Below the pieces are notes generated by a model that was not told the origin of the DNA, searched no databases, and saw nothing but the letters and a program-made list of their open reading frames with translations. The position numbers were made by a program, and so were the translations under genes. A DNA stretch of 64,000 nt from Sipunculus nudus (taxonomy: Eukaryota; Annelida; Sipuncula; Golfingiida; Sipunculidae): assembly GCA_026874595.1 (NCBI GenBank), contig CM049319.1:38761473-38825472 (forward strand), written 5' to 3'. Positions 47,800-59,163 of the stretch are shown piece after piece. The number at the start of each line of letters is the position of its first letter. Position 1 is the first letter of the stretch.

Positions 47800-48452
47800 G
47801 TGAGTATCCATGTATGGTATATTTATCACAGTCTAAAAGCGGAGACGGCAGTACAGTCTTCTTTAAATGAAGTGTTTATGTAAAAACTGATGTAATACTT
47901 TTAAATTACCCAGTAATTAATGACAATATATTATCATTATATGTATGCTTAGAATTATCACCTGTTAAAAACCCGACCCACATGTAATAGAACATATATA
48001 GTAATAGGACATGATCATTATATTATCGGTCCATCCAGTATTGTAATCTTATAAGTATGTTAATGAGACTTAATTATTATATATATACTTCATATTCACA
48101 ATATGGTTAGTGTAATAAGACCGGTACCCAATGCTCAGGAAGATATTTTAATTAGACATAATTATTAGTATATTCAGTGTAGACACCTGCTTATATATGC
48201 TAACACAATTATCATTAGTATACTTCAATAGGTAAAGCAATAATATAGTATACCCCTTGCATGGATAAAAAAATACAACAATTTTTAAATTACCCATGTG
48301 TGTATCAGATATTTAAACAAATATTGACTAGTTGATGGTGATTTCAAGGGCACAAGCACACTGATTTTCACAGTTTCATATAATGAACATAATGTACAAC
48401 ATGTATTTAGGAATAATTAATGAAGCACTAACCAGGGATAAAACAATTATAC

Positions 48453-48535
<83 letters not shown>

Positions 48536-49414
48536 GAGGGTGCAGAAGGCAGACACCCCTTCCCACATTGTGGAGAACATTTTAAATCAACAGTTGTTAA
48601 ATTAAATTTTGGGGTACATTGCAAAATATAATGATTTTAAATAGATCTTAATTAATTTATAAAACACTTAGGATGCTTCCTTCCTGTGCCCTTGCCTTGT
48701 CCTTGAGTACATCATCTGGAGTACTGCCTGAGTTCCCATTGTGTCTCTTGATGTACCACTGTTGATAGATTATGGGATGGCCTCATTGATTATGTCAAGT
48801 TAATACCACCTGTGTTTCACCTGCCACCTGACAGCTAACTATATATAGAAGAATACAGTCAGGCAGGCTTACCACTCCCCCTAAGGTAAAGGACAGTCTG
48901 GATCAGTTATGTTAACAAATCTCTTTTTATATCCTGAGGTGTATTAGGCACACATGAATACATTGGTGTGTTTCATTTTTTTTGTTTTTATATTTAATTG
49001 TATATCAATGTAAAATTCATTAATTTCTCAAATTAGTCTAAAAAATATATGATTAAATTACATTTATGTTGGTGAACAAGTTTTCAGAAGCAAAATTATA
49101 TATTTAACTGCAGATAATTAAAATTTGTAAAACGGATTGTTCACCAATTTTGAAAATTTCTGTTAAACTGTTATCCTCGGCATATTAGAATAAAGCCGGG
49201 GGATTTGAGGGGGGGGGGGGGGTGGGGGGGTTCTTAGCCGTTGGGCATGTTTTCATTAGCTGTTTAGATGAAAGATCCCCAGAATTAAGCTTGTTTGAAT
49301 TACAACCCCACCTATACCCCTTACTGATTCTGAAGTTTTGTATACAATAAATCCTAAAAGAATATAGTTTCTGCATCTTCACAAATTTAAAAATATGTTA
49401 GACATAGTCTATAT
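47800..49414. other. Intron 1, proximal part
   Basis: AT-rich intron DNA without exon-like frames, apart from the TA tract and a G-rich run near 49210-49230. Nothing else seen. Confidence 0.6.
48455..48531. repeat. (TA)n microsatellite in intron 1
   Basis: Uninterrupted TA tract of about 75 bp. The Tyr-Ile frames on both strands are artefacts. Confidence 0.95.
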
Positions 49415-50320
49415 TTGTATCTGCCAAAACGAAGCTTTGCGGATACTATGTTTTTGACTGGGTTCCGCCGCTGCTGCCGCGTTCGTTTCTGGATAACTCC
49501 TCTGAGACTTTTGGATGGATTTTTCCGAAACTTACACAATTATCGGGTCACATGTGAACTGGTGCCTAACCAAGTGACCTTGACCTCTGACCTTTCCTCT
49601 CTGCCCAGCGTCCATTTGTGCGTCTGTTTCCACACATAAACCCACATATCTCGGGAACTGTTGACCGATCAGGAAAAAAAGTTTTACACAAATGTAGCCC
49701 TGGGATAGCTTTATAACATACACAAAAAAAGGTGGCGCCACCTGCAACCATGTTTGCACAGTGTCCATCTGTTCATCTGCCTTGGGTTAAAATCACTCAT
49801 ATCTCTGCAGTGGTTTGACTAATTCACCTAAAATTCGACATGCGTATACATCCTAGATAGCTTTCTGGATTTTATGACAGGTGGCGCCACCTACCTTCAC
49901 GTTCACGCTGCAGACATTCAAGCTCATATCTCAGGAACCATTCGACCAATCAGGAAAAAAAATTTTACACAAATGTTGCCCTTGGATATTTTTATAATAT
50001 ACACAAAAATGGTGGCACCACCTGCAACCATTTTTGCACAGCGTCCATCTGCTTGTCTGCTGTTGGATAAAATCACTCATATCTCTGCAGTGGTTTGACT
50101 TTTCCACATGAAATTTTGCAAGTGTATACATCTTGGATAGTTTCTCATTCAAATAACAGGTGGCACCACCTACAATCATGTTTATGTGGCAGAGATCCAT
50201 TCTAATATGTAACACATGTAACTCTATTTCCCCTTGCCACTCAATCCATGCCTCACTTCACCAGTCCTTCTCTGATTTTGGCGGATACACGTAGTCGCTT
50301 GTCGACTACCCGTATTCTAG
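49415..50320 (+). mobile_element. Helitron/HINE-like core-repeat element in intron 1
   Basis: Non-autonomous element. About 2 core repeats of ~300 bp (AAAATCACTCATATCTCTGC near 49790 and 50069; GTGGCGCCACCTGCAACC near 49732 and, changed to GTGGCACCACC, near 50012) are followed by an ~85-bp terminus: CACTCAATCCATGCCTCACT, GGCGGATA, then a hairpin (GTAGTCG 50291-50297, CGACTAC 50303-50309) and CTAG at 50317-50320. The terminus is the inverted match of that at 7999-8085 in the tandem array. The 5' limit is uncertain; 49415-49640 may be the unique 5' part. Confidence 0.65.
50291..50320 (+). terminator. Helitron-type 3' hairpin and CTAG end
   Basis: A 7-bp stem with a 5-base loop, then seven bases, then CTAG followed by T. 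Helitron 3' ends typically have a short hairpin just before CTRR. Here the term means the transposon's own replication end, not a gene terminator. Confidence 0.6.
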
Positions 50321-51284
50321 TTTAATTATATGTTTTTGTAATAAATCTTTTACTGTAAGATTACTGGTAGCCTCAGTGGTACTGGTGTTATATTTTACAC
50401 TAGAGCAGACATCAGATGCAAAAAAAATGCAGCAGAATATATTTTTTTATAATTTGTATTATTTTAGCGTATACTATGTCCTTAAGTATCTGATTATATT
50501 TATAACAATATTTCCATTTTCTTCAGTATTTACACAGTGTTATTTTGTTTTAAAACCACAGAGTTAGAACATAGACATTTTCCAAGGGCATACAAATATC
50601 TTGTAGAGCATTATAGTAAAAAATATATTAAGATATACCAGACACATACAGAGCTCCTTCATATAAAGCTCTCTTATAACTCCCATGTATAGAGGACATA
50701 TAACTGAAATATCAGTAACTTCCTTATACCTGACATATAACAATGCCTGGCTCAAAATATAGTTGCGGTATTATTATAGCTTCCATACATAGCATGTAAG
50801 GTAAATATATGTCCCTTATCTGTATCAAGTTCATGATCATGCACATTTCAGGTGCAGGTGTGCAGCATGGGGTTCCTTCTCTGGCCACACTTATCATATT
50901 GAGATAAAAAATGTTTAAACACATAACTTATATATAATAACAGTCATATTAGGATCCTCCATCAGGATTTATTTTGTAATCTAGAAGGTAGTGGGAGCAA
51001 TTTCCAAGCTATTAAGCATCAAACAAAAATGTTTTTATTGTAAGATAACTTTATTTGGAAATATCTGCTAGCATCTATCTATACAATATTTAAATAAAAA
51101 AGGGGGAGTTACAATTAGGGCACACAAGCTTTTAGGCTTTTTCGAATCTCCATTTTTCAATCAAACTGGCAAAACTTGTCATCCTTTTGTCAGACATCTA
51201 GTCATCTAGTAAGATAATAGCATGATTGGATTAGAATTATATTATTTTTTTGAAAATGGCAATAGCGCAGGCTAGCAATGTAGT
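50321..51284. other. Intron 1, middle part
   Basis: AT-rich intron DNA. No repeat family or exon recognised. Confidence 0.55.
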
Positions 51285-51569
51285 AAAAGCAATGTTGAGC
51301 TTTTACACCCGAGCCTAGTGGCTCATCAGGCTGGAGCGTATCCCAGTTTTGGTAGCGTGAAGTGACTTAGGAGTTAAACTCCTACAGGACAGGATGCTAA
51401 TCCATCCCAGGTTACCTTCTAAGTACCATTTCTACTGGCACTAGGTGGACAGAGGCACACTGGCTGAGTTTGGACATTGCCCATGGTCTTGGCACGGTGG
51501 GGGTCTGACTGGGATTCGAACTCATGACCTCTCAATCCGGGCACCTTAACCATTACACCACCACCCCCA
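51285..51569 (-). mobile_element. tRNA-derived SINE, antisense
   Basis: On the minus strand the head has an A box (TGTAATGGTTAAGGTG, 51542-51557) and a B box (GAGTTCGAATCCC, about 51511-51523), as in tRNA-derived SINEs. The body contains CCTGGGATGGATTAGCATCC, a motif common in metazoan SINE bodies, and the tail is short and A/T-rich. It is flanked by an exact 13-bp direct repeat CTAGCAATGTAGT (51272-51284 and 51570-51582), the target-site duplication of L1/RTE-style integration. Confidence 0.85.
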
Positions 51570-51876
51570 CTAGCAATGTAGTTAGCCACTCCAAAAAGCT
51601 TGATATGCTACTAGCCTCAGGCCCAGACGTAGACTGTTTCTTAATGGATATTCTGAAGTCTTTGGTCACAGAATATTTTATAATTTACAGTATATTTTTA
51701 GCCAGTTTTAAATGTGATGGTAACAGACATCTTTGTGCAGTCATTTTATTTTCGTGTAAAATGTGACCATTGTGACCAGTGTGATTGATGATTGTTCAGG
51801 CTTTACTGTTGGATATAGGGAAAGATGCTACAACAGTTCAAGGTACATTCCCTTCCCATAATGTGAATGTTTACAT

Positions 51877-51890
<14 letters not shown>

Positions 51891-51928
<38 letters not shown>
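51891..51928. repeat. (TA)n microsatellite
   Basis: Follows a short ATAC repeat. Confidence 0.9.
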
Positions 51929-51932
<4 letters not shown>

Positions 51933-52349
51933 CAACCTTGTTGTGTTGATATTGCTTATATCCAATAACCCACTTGTGTCAAAGCTTCATAATTGAAGTT
52001 AGTATAATACTCGCTCCTTAGAGGCTTGTTGTAAGACCATTCACCTTCAACACAATGATGTTTTACTGTATATCTATACAATACACTTTCAATCCCCACC
52101 CATTGAAGGTAAATAAATTCCTATACACATTTAATTGATTATAAAAGAGAAGGAACAATGGGATAAAAGATGTCAAATGTGAAAGTTTTCATTTAATTCA
52201 TAGTAATAGAGATGAATAATAAAAACTTATTTATTCGAAAATTCACAGACACAAAGTAAATATTTTAATGTAAGTTTTGATTACATAAATTTTCTGGACT
52301 GACTTGTCCATTGGGTTTATAGTCATCTACCCCTGCACCAGCACACCCT

Positions 52350-52367
52350 CCCCCCCCCCCCCCCCCA
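52350..52367. repeat. Poly-C run in intron 1
   Basis: About 17 C in a row within a C-rich stretch. Confidence 0.85.
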
Positions 52368-52663
52368 CCTTGAATTAATCCTGTATTCAGACAACGTTAC
52401 AAGTGGTCTCCATGTTCCCAGACCAGATCTATCAACAGCACACGAGGCAGAGTCCACACACATAAATCAGGCTGGCATCTGTTACTCTGCCTGGTCATTG
52501 TTTAATTAATTTACTATTGCATCATTGATTTTAACTTTTTTCAAATTTTATTTAGAAAATTTTGGTTGACATCACTATAGTGTCAAAACAAGTGTACAGC
52601 AGGACTGAAAAGAAAACTTGAGTACTGGAGACCAGGTTATACTTCAGAGTGCTCAAAATCTGG

Positions 52664-52665
<2 letters not shown>

Positions 52666-52694
<29 letters not shown>
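52666..52694. repeat. (GT)n microsatellite
   Basis: About 14 GT units. Confidence 0.9.
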
Positions 52695-53084
52695 ACATGC
52701 ATATCTAAATGTTAAAAGCTTACTTGCAGTCCCCATTTATCATGATTGATTACTTTAGAGCTTCAAACCTGTTCTATTCAGTTCAGGTTAACAATTTTAC
52801 TTTAGTGACTGTGTTATTCATAGCAAAAAATATCACAGCCAGGTCAGCAGGTGTGCTGGGAATAAAATGATTGCATACTGTGTGATACAGAAGTATAGGG
52901 AGGAAAAAATTGTGTCAGATGCAAAAAAAACAGCACTATTTTTTCCATTTCAATTAAGTATATATTATTCTACTTTCCAGATTTTTCTAGGTCAAAAAGA
53001 GGGGGCATACCTGCTGTCCCACCCACTCAATCTGCCCCTGTGAAGTCAGAGAAGGAAAATAAATATAAATATATACCATCTCAA

Positions 53085-53225
53085 TCAGACAGTCTTACCA
53101 GATGAGTGCAGCACATTGCACGAAACTAAGTAGTAGTAAAAATGTCTGAACAAAATTTGTTTCTTCTATTTGTATTATATATATATATATATATTATATA
53201 CAAATAGTGTGTATGTATGTATGTA
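53085..53225. repeat. Dispersed repeat with microsatellite tail, intron 1
   Basis: CAGACAGTCTTACC, then ACGAAACTA.GTAGTAGTAA and AATGTCTGAA match 35424-35484 closely. Both copies are followed by TA-rich microsatellites. It lies just upstream of exon 2. Confidence 0.6.
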
Positions 53226-53253
53226 TGTGTGTGTGTTCTTCTTTCTTTTTTAG

Positions 53254-53325
53254 TGATCTGAGCAACTCTGAGCTGTCTCATGTTGAACCAGACAGCTTCA
53301 AGGGATGGACTCACTTACAGACACT
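53254..53325 (+). CDS. LRR protein, exon 2: LRR1
   Basis: 72-bp exon between TTTTTTAG and GTGAGT, phase 2 at both ends. It encodes residues 74-97 as one LRR (LDLSNSELSHVEPDSFKGW, then THLQT). It sits 5.45 kb downstream of exon 1. Reading across the junction restores the Leu codon and keeps the repeat frame. Confidence 0.9.
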
Positions 53326-53850
53326 GTGAGTAAACTCATATTGATGTCATGATTGTCATGATCTTCACAGTGTACTGTTACATTATAACAACTCATAATC
53401 AAAGTTACCAGCTTTTTAGAAAATACACTAGAAATGAGATGAAGATATGTTATAGGATAGCTAGTCCAAGTATATCATATACAGACAGTGATTGCGAAAA
53501 ATATTAGTTTTGCATCAGAATTTGAGGTCATGTTTTTTCTGACAGACTCGTATACTTTCCTAGAACATGAAAAGGACACTTTTCTGATAGCCCTGAGTAG
53601 CAATGTTTGAGAAAACTAAATTATTTTTCTTAAAGTCTTGCATTATAAATAAATGACTCTACATATTAATATAGTTGTGCATTAAATTATAAATGTAAGA
53701 AATGGTGGTTCATTTCTTTAAACTGTCTTGTGGTGGCAAGGCTTGAGTTGTAAAATCCAATGTATCATGACAGAATTACTGTTAACATTTTCTGTATACC
53801 TGAATATTTTTATAACATATCTGTTACATTGTTTTATTTCATTTCATCAG

Positions 53851-53922
53851 AAAATTACAAGGGAACCACATACAGCAGATCCCGGCATATACCTTTAGAG
53901 GTCTCAAGTATCTGAAGTCGCT
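53851..53922 (+). CDS. LRR protein, exon 3: LRR2
   Basis: 72-bp exon between CATCAG and GTAAGT, phase 2. Residues 98-121 form one LRR (LKLQGNHIQQIPAYTFRGL..). Asn at the LxLxxN position is kept. Intron 2 is only 525 bp. Confidence 0.92.
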
Positions 53923-53942
53923 GTAAGTAACACATTCTTCAT

Positions 53943-53945
53943 TAG

Positions 53946-54020
<75 letters not shown>
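53943..54020. repeat. (CT)n-(TA)n microsatellite in intron 3
   Basis: CT repeats change directly into TA repeats about 20 bp after exon 3. Confidence 0.95.
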
Positions 54021-54023
<3 letters not shown>

Positions 54024-54897
54024 ACCACAGGCATGTATCATTGTATATTGATAGATGGAACATTAATATACAGAGAGTCATTTCATTACGGGTTGCCAGA
54101 AAGTAATGAGTTCTGAACCCAGTCTAAGGTAACTGCCTTCTCTGTGCCTTCATATTCCATCTGTCTGCCATTCATACTAATAACTTTCTCTTAGTGGTCA
54201 TACTTATGTTTCTTAACAGGTTGTATTACATATTCAGAAAATTTTAATCAAGTTCAGATTTATTGATTATTAAGTACATCAAATAATATGCAGTTTCTTG
54301 AACACCCAATGTTCCACTGGATTATTTGATCATCATCTCGCATATCAAGACGACATCAGATACTATATTTATATACTTCATGTATATGCATTTTCTATAT
54401 TTCCAGTCACTGCACAGTTTATGTTAAACTTTAGATTATTATTAATTATTGGTTTGTTATGATCGAATCAGATATAGTACAGAGATGCCTTGTTCACTTT
54501 GATATATCCCTGTTAACAAGCAAAGATAAAATAAAAAATCTGTGTCTAGTTCTTCTGAGTTCTTGTTGACCTGTTTGTGACTGAAAAAAGATAGTTTATA
54601 AATTAATACCAGTGAAATAAGATGTAGCTATAAAGATGCCTTAGGCCACTGGTTAAACACCTGTGGTCCAGTCATGCCATATATAATACACTCACTGTAG
54701 TGTGGGCCATTATTAATGCAAGGCAGTAACAGTCCTGGGTTTTTTACTATTAATAAAATAGAGATAACTGGGTATTTGACTGTAACTTACAGCAGTTTAA
54801 GAACTGGATAGTGTTTTTCTGTTACTGAGAGTGATAAAAAAGATTCATTTGGCACATGTAAGAGTGTTGCATTTTAAAAAACAACAAAGAATTTTTA

Positions 54898-55180
54898 ATT
54901 TTTATATGCCATCTTAGTGAGGACGTATTATGGGATACCCACAGTCGATCTGTCTGTCAATCCGGCCATCTGTCTGTTAACTTTTAGTGTCTCTACAATA
55001 ACTTACCAGGGTTTTGATGGATTTTCATTAAACTTGCCATAACAACCTACCAATATATTATCTCATCAAGTTAAATTTTAGGCAAAATGCATGCATATCT
55101 AATGAGGTCAGAGGTCATCACACTTTGGTAGCATCTGACTGAAATGACTTACCAAAAGTTTGATGGATTTTCATATTATT
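54898..55180. repeat. Dispersed repeat fragment, intron 3
   Basis: TTATATGCCATCTTAGTGAG, CGTATTATGGGATACC and GTCTGTCAATCCGGCC resemble the ends of dispersed elements seen often in molluscs. The phrase GTTTGATGGATTTTCAT (or GTTTTGATGG..) recurs near 55012 and 55154, suggesting degraded internal repeats. Confidence 0.5.
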
Positions 55181-55385
55181 ATAAATATTGGATAAACATT
55201 TATTATAATTATTTTGGAATAAATTTTATTTTATTATATATTTAATTGTAGGCTGTTACAAGTGATATCCCTCTGTAATAGCAGCTTGTGACAGTTTACC
55301 TGTTATCCACTATCACTCTGTAATCTTGAAATATTCACTCATAAATATCCAGAATAAATGCCGAGTATTTGAAAATCAGCTGTAT

Positions 55386-56762
55386 CAGTCCTTCACACTG
55401 TAACTCTCAGGATATAACTGTTAATGTAGTTCACATTGTAACTCTCAGGATATAACTGTTAACAAAGTTCACACTGTATCTCTCAGGATATAACTGTTAA
55501 CATAGTCACACTGTAACTCTCAGGATATAACTGTAAAAAAAATCACACTGTAACTCTCAGGATATAACTGTTATTATAGTTCACACTGTAACTATCAGGA
55601 TATGACAGTTAACAAAGTTCACACTATAACTATCAGGATATAACTGTTAACATACTCACACTGTAACACTCAGGATATAATGGTTAACATAGTTCACACT
55701 GTAACTCTTAGGATATAACTGTAAAAAGTTCACACTGTAACTCTCAGGATATAACCGTTATTATAGTTCACACTGTACCTCTCAGGATATAACTGTTAAC
55801 AAAGTTAACACTGTAACTCTCAGGATCTAACTGTTAATATAGTTCATACTGTAACTCTCAGGATATAACTGTTAACAAAGTTCACACTGTAACTCTCAGG
55901 ATATAACTGTTAACAAAGTTCACACTGTAACTCTCAGGATATAACTGTTAACAAAGTTCACACTGTACCTCTCAGGATATAACTGTTAACAAATTTAACA
56001 CTGTAACTCTCAGGATCTAACTGTTAATATAGTTCATACTGTAACTCTCAGGATATAACTGTTAACAAAGTTCACACTGTAACTCTCAGGATATAACTGT
56101 TAACAAAGTTCACACTGTAACTCTCAGGATATAACTGTTAACAAAGTTCACACCGTAACTCTCAGGATATAACTGTTAACAAAGTTCACACTGTATCTCT
56201 CAGGATATAACTGTTAACAAAGTTCACACTGTAACTTTCAGGATATAACTGTTAACAAAGTTCACACTGTAACTCTCAGGATATAACTGTTAACAAAGTT
56301 CACACTGTAACTCTCAGGATATAACTGTTAACAAAGTTCACACTGTAACTCTCAGGATATAACAGTTAACAGAGTTCACACTGTAACTCTAAGGATATAA
56401 CTGTTTACAAAGTTCACACTGTATCTCTCAGGATATAACTGTTAACAAAGTTCACACTGTAACTTTCAGGATATAACTGTTAACAAAGTTCACACTGTAA
56501 CTTTCAGGATATAACTGTTAACAAAGTTCACACTGTAACTCTCAGGATATAACTGTTAACAAAGTTCACACTGTAACTCTCAGGATATAACAGTTAACAG
56601 AGTTCACACTGTAACTCTAAGGATATAACTGTTTACAAAGTTCACACTGTATCTCTCAGGATATAACTGTTAGCAAAGTTCACACTTTAACTCTCAGGAT
56701 ATAACTGTTAACAAAGTTCACACTGTAAGTCTCAGGATATAACAGTTAACAAAGTTCACAAT
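55386..56762. repeat. 38-bp minisatellite, ~36 units
   Basis: Unit TTCACACTGTAACTCTCAGG followed by ATATAACTGTTAACAAAG, repeated about 36 times with point variants. Higher-order structure is present. A variant block (CTCTAAGG, then CTGTTTACAAAG) recurs 228 bp apart (six units) near 56363 and 56591. Another block (GTACCTCTC.., CAGGATCTAACTG) recurs 190 bp apart (five units) near 55775 and 55965. It lies in intron 3, about 270 bp upstream of exon 4. Confidence 0.95.
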
Positions 56763-57031
56763 GAACTTTATATTTCTCTTAATTGATGGCATGGATGATC
56801 CAGATGTTTCATATATAAGACTTTGATATGAATCCCAGACTGACCTTTCTGCACTAGGGATGTAGATTGGTGCTTAGTCTTTCAGTTGTGTCTGTGAAGG
56901 TTATAGAAATATATAATTGTTTGATAAAGACATCTTTTTGGTTATGAATATGTACTTTTCTTTTATATGATGATAGTTCAGGTGAAACATGTCAGCACAT
57001 CTGTAATATTTGTTTCCTTTTATCTGCCTAG

Positions 57032-57103
57032 GTTTCTAGGAGACAACAATATATCTGTTTTGAAAGTCAATGCATTTGCTGGACTCAGGAATTTGGAAAA
57101 GCT
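57032..57103 (+). CDS. LRR protein, exon 4: LRR3
   Basis: 72-bp exon between GCCTAG and GTAAGT, phase 2. Residues 122-145 form one LRR (LFLGDNNISVLKVNAFAGL..). It contains an NIS glycosylation sequon. Confidence 0.92.
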
Positions 57104-57820
57104 GTAAGTATATTTTTATTTTTAACTATCCATATGAATAACATCTTAGTTAATATTTCTTCCTGTTTAAACATGAAAGGTGCCTTACATCTGTTTACCA
57201 GATTGTATATAAACTTCTAGAGTTGACACCTTTTATTAATATATCTGTTGATGCAGGAGTCCTATTGCTTGCATTATATTGGGTTGTAGTGTCCTAATAT
57301 TTGTGATTGTATCCCAAGACGTGGATATTTTCATGCTGGTTATGAAGCGGCTATAGGTCAGTGGTCCTGAGGAGGTATGCTGAGGAGCGGCGTCACAGCA
57401 TGGAGTTAATAAAAATAAAATCATAGATTAATAATTATAAATAATCATACATAAAACCCTTAGGCATTCCATCTTTGATAGCCTTAACTTGTATGCGAGA
57501 CTGGATGAACCTGCTGGACCGTGACCAACAATCCTTTAAGCATGTTAGCAGTTTTCACTGCAGGTAAACTGGAAATTGATAACTCAGAGATTTCTCAGTA
57601 ATAGTACATGAAGTGGGCCAGAGTATGAAACATATTTATATTTAGGATTTAATATTTAGGGTCAAGTTCAAGGAGAGTGATCTCAACCTAATGATAGACC
57701 ATTTTGAATAAATTCATGCAAAATATTCTCAGGAATTGTAATTTGGCTGTATCCATGGTGATTGTCATAAAAACATATGCAGCTGGGTCCTTGAAGATTG
57801 TATCATTGACACTCTGATCT
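57104..57820. other. Intron 4, proximal part
   Basis: No exon or recognisable repeat. A 62-codon minus-strand frame at 57236-57424 has no domain. Confidence 0.5.
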
Positions 57821-57821
57821 G

Positions 57822-59005
57822 TTTTTAGTCATCTGAGCTAAAGCAATCACCCTTTGTCCTGTGGTCCCTCAGTCCGTCTGTCTGTTAAGAAGGTAAAAAT
57901 CTTAACTGCTGGTACTGGAATCTTCTAACTTCACATCTAGGGAGGTCCATAAAAATCTCCTTGGAAACCAGGAATCAGGTCTCTGTTACCCATAACCTCT
58001 GAGCTATGTATCTGACAACTAATTCATTGATCACCATGATTCTTTGCATGGATATTGATGATTGGGTGTTTCATCAGTTTCTGCAGACTGGTGGCGCCAC
58101 CTGTATTTTCTGATTTTTACGAAGTTTTTGTTCTCCTTTTGAGACTCTAAAAGATGCAGTCATCTGTTAACGAAGCACAAATTGTAACGACTGAACCTAG
58201 AATCTTCTATGTTGACATGCAGGGAGGCCCATGAAAATTCTTCTTTGAAACCTGAAATAAGGTCTCTATTACCCATATCCTTTAAGCCATTGGGCTCTGA
58301 AGTATCCCCAAGAATAATGGAAAGCTCAAGTATCTGAACAACTAATGCATTGATCACCATGATTCTTTGCATGGATATTGATGATTGGGTGTTTCATCAG
58401 TTTCTGCAGACTGGTGGCGCCACTTGTATTTTCTCAATTTTAACAAATTTTTTTCTCAATTTTTGGGACTCTAAAAGATACAGTCATCTGTTTACAGGGC
58501 ACAAATTGTAACAACTGAGCCTAGAATCTTCTATGTTGACATGCAGGGGGGCCCATGAATATTCTCCTTGGAAACCTGAAATAAGGTCTCTGTTACCCAT
58601 AACCTTCAAGCCATTGGACTCTGAAGTATCCCCTAGAATAATGGAAAATTTGATACAAAAGCTCAAGTATCTGAACAACTAATGCATTAATCACCAGTAT
58701 TCTTTGCATGGATATTGATCATTTGGTGTTTCATCAAGTCTGCAGACTGGTGGCGCCACCTGTATCTTTTCATTTTTTACAAATTTTTAAAAAATTTTTT
58801 GGGACTCTAAAAGATGCAGTCATCTGTTAACAGGGCACAAATCATAACCACTGATTCTAGGATCTTCTAACTTGACATTTAGGCGTCCGTTACCCATATC
58901 CTGCAAGCTAAGCTTCAGTTGAATGGGGATACCACATACAAAATTTGGCGTTTTGTGAATGTCTTCTTAGTCAGCTGAGCGTCATGACCCATGGGTCACT
59001 TGTTT
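57822..59005 (+). mobile_element. Core-repeat element in intron 4 (AGTCANCTGAGC termini)
   Basis: Starts TTTTTAGTCATCTGAGCTAA with a GTCCGTCTGTCTG run, typical of a dispersed molluscan family, and ends AGTCAGCTGAGC, then the palindrome TGACCCATGGGTCA (58984-58997) and CTTGTTT. In between are about three imperfect repeats of ~330 bp, each with GGTGGCGCCAC (58090, 58413, 58749). The hairpin near the end and the internal tandem repeats fit a Helitron-derived non-autonomous element. The two minus-strand frames at 58160-58372 and 58484-58678 are the same repeat read twice. The element ends 14 bp before exon 5. Confidence 0.65.
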
Positions 59006-59019
59006 ATTTTTTTTTTCAG

Positions 59020-59163
59020 ACAACTCAGTGGGAATGAGATTTCTGAACTTCAGGCCAACACATTCAAGGATCAACATGCATTGAAACAGCTGTGGTTGAA
59101 TGCTAATCAGCTGAGAGTGGTCCCTGTGTCAGCCTTAAACAAACTGTCACAGCTAGGAGCACT
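59020..59163 (+). CDS. LRR protein, exon 5: LRR4 and LRR5
   Basis: 144-bp exon between TTTTTTCAG and GTAAGT, phase 2. It encodes two 24-residue repeats, 146-169 (LQLSGNEISELQANTF..) and 170-193 (LWLNANQLRVVPVSAL..), so the intron between the two repeats is absent here. The LWL start of the second repeat recalls LGR-family ectodomains, which is weak evidence only. No further LRR exon is visible before 64000, so the gene continues beyond the window. Confidence 0.92.

Noticed and set aside
55386-56762. Regular 38-bp repeats as a possible CRISPR array
   Set aside because: Units are contiguous with no unique spacers, in an intron of an animal gene; it is a minisatellite.
58160-58678. Two similar minus-strand frames suggesting a duplicated small gene
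   Set aside because: They are the same ~330-bp transposon core repeat read twice.
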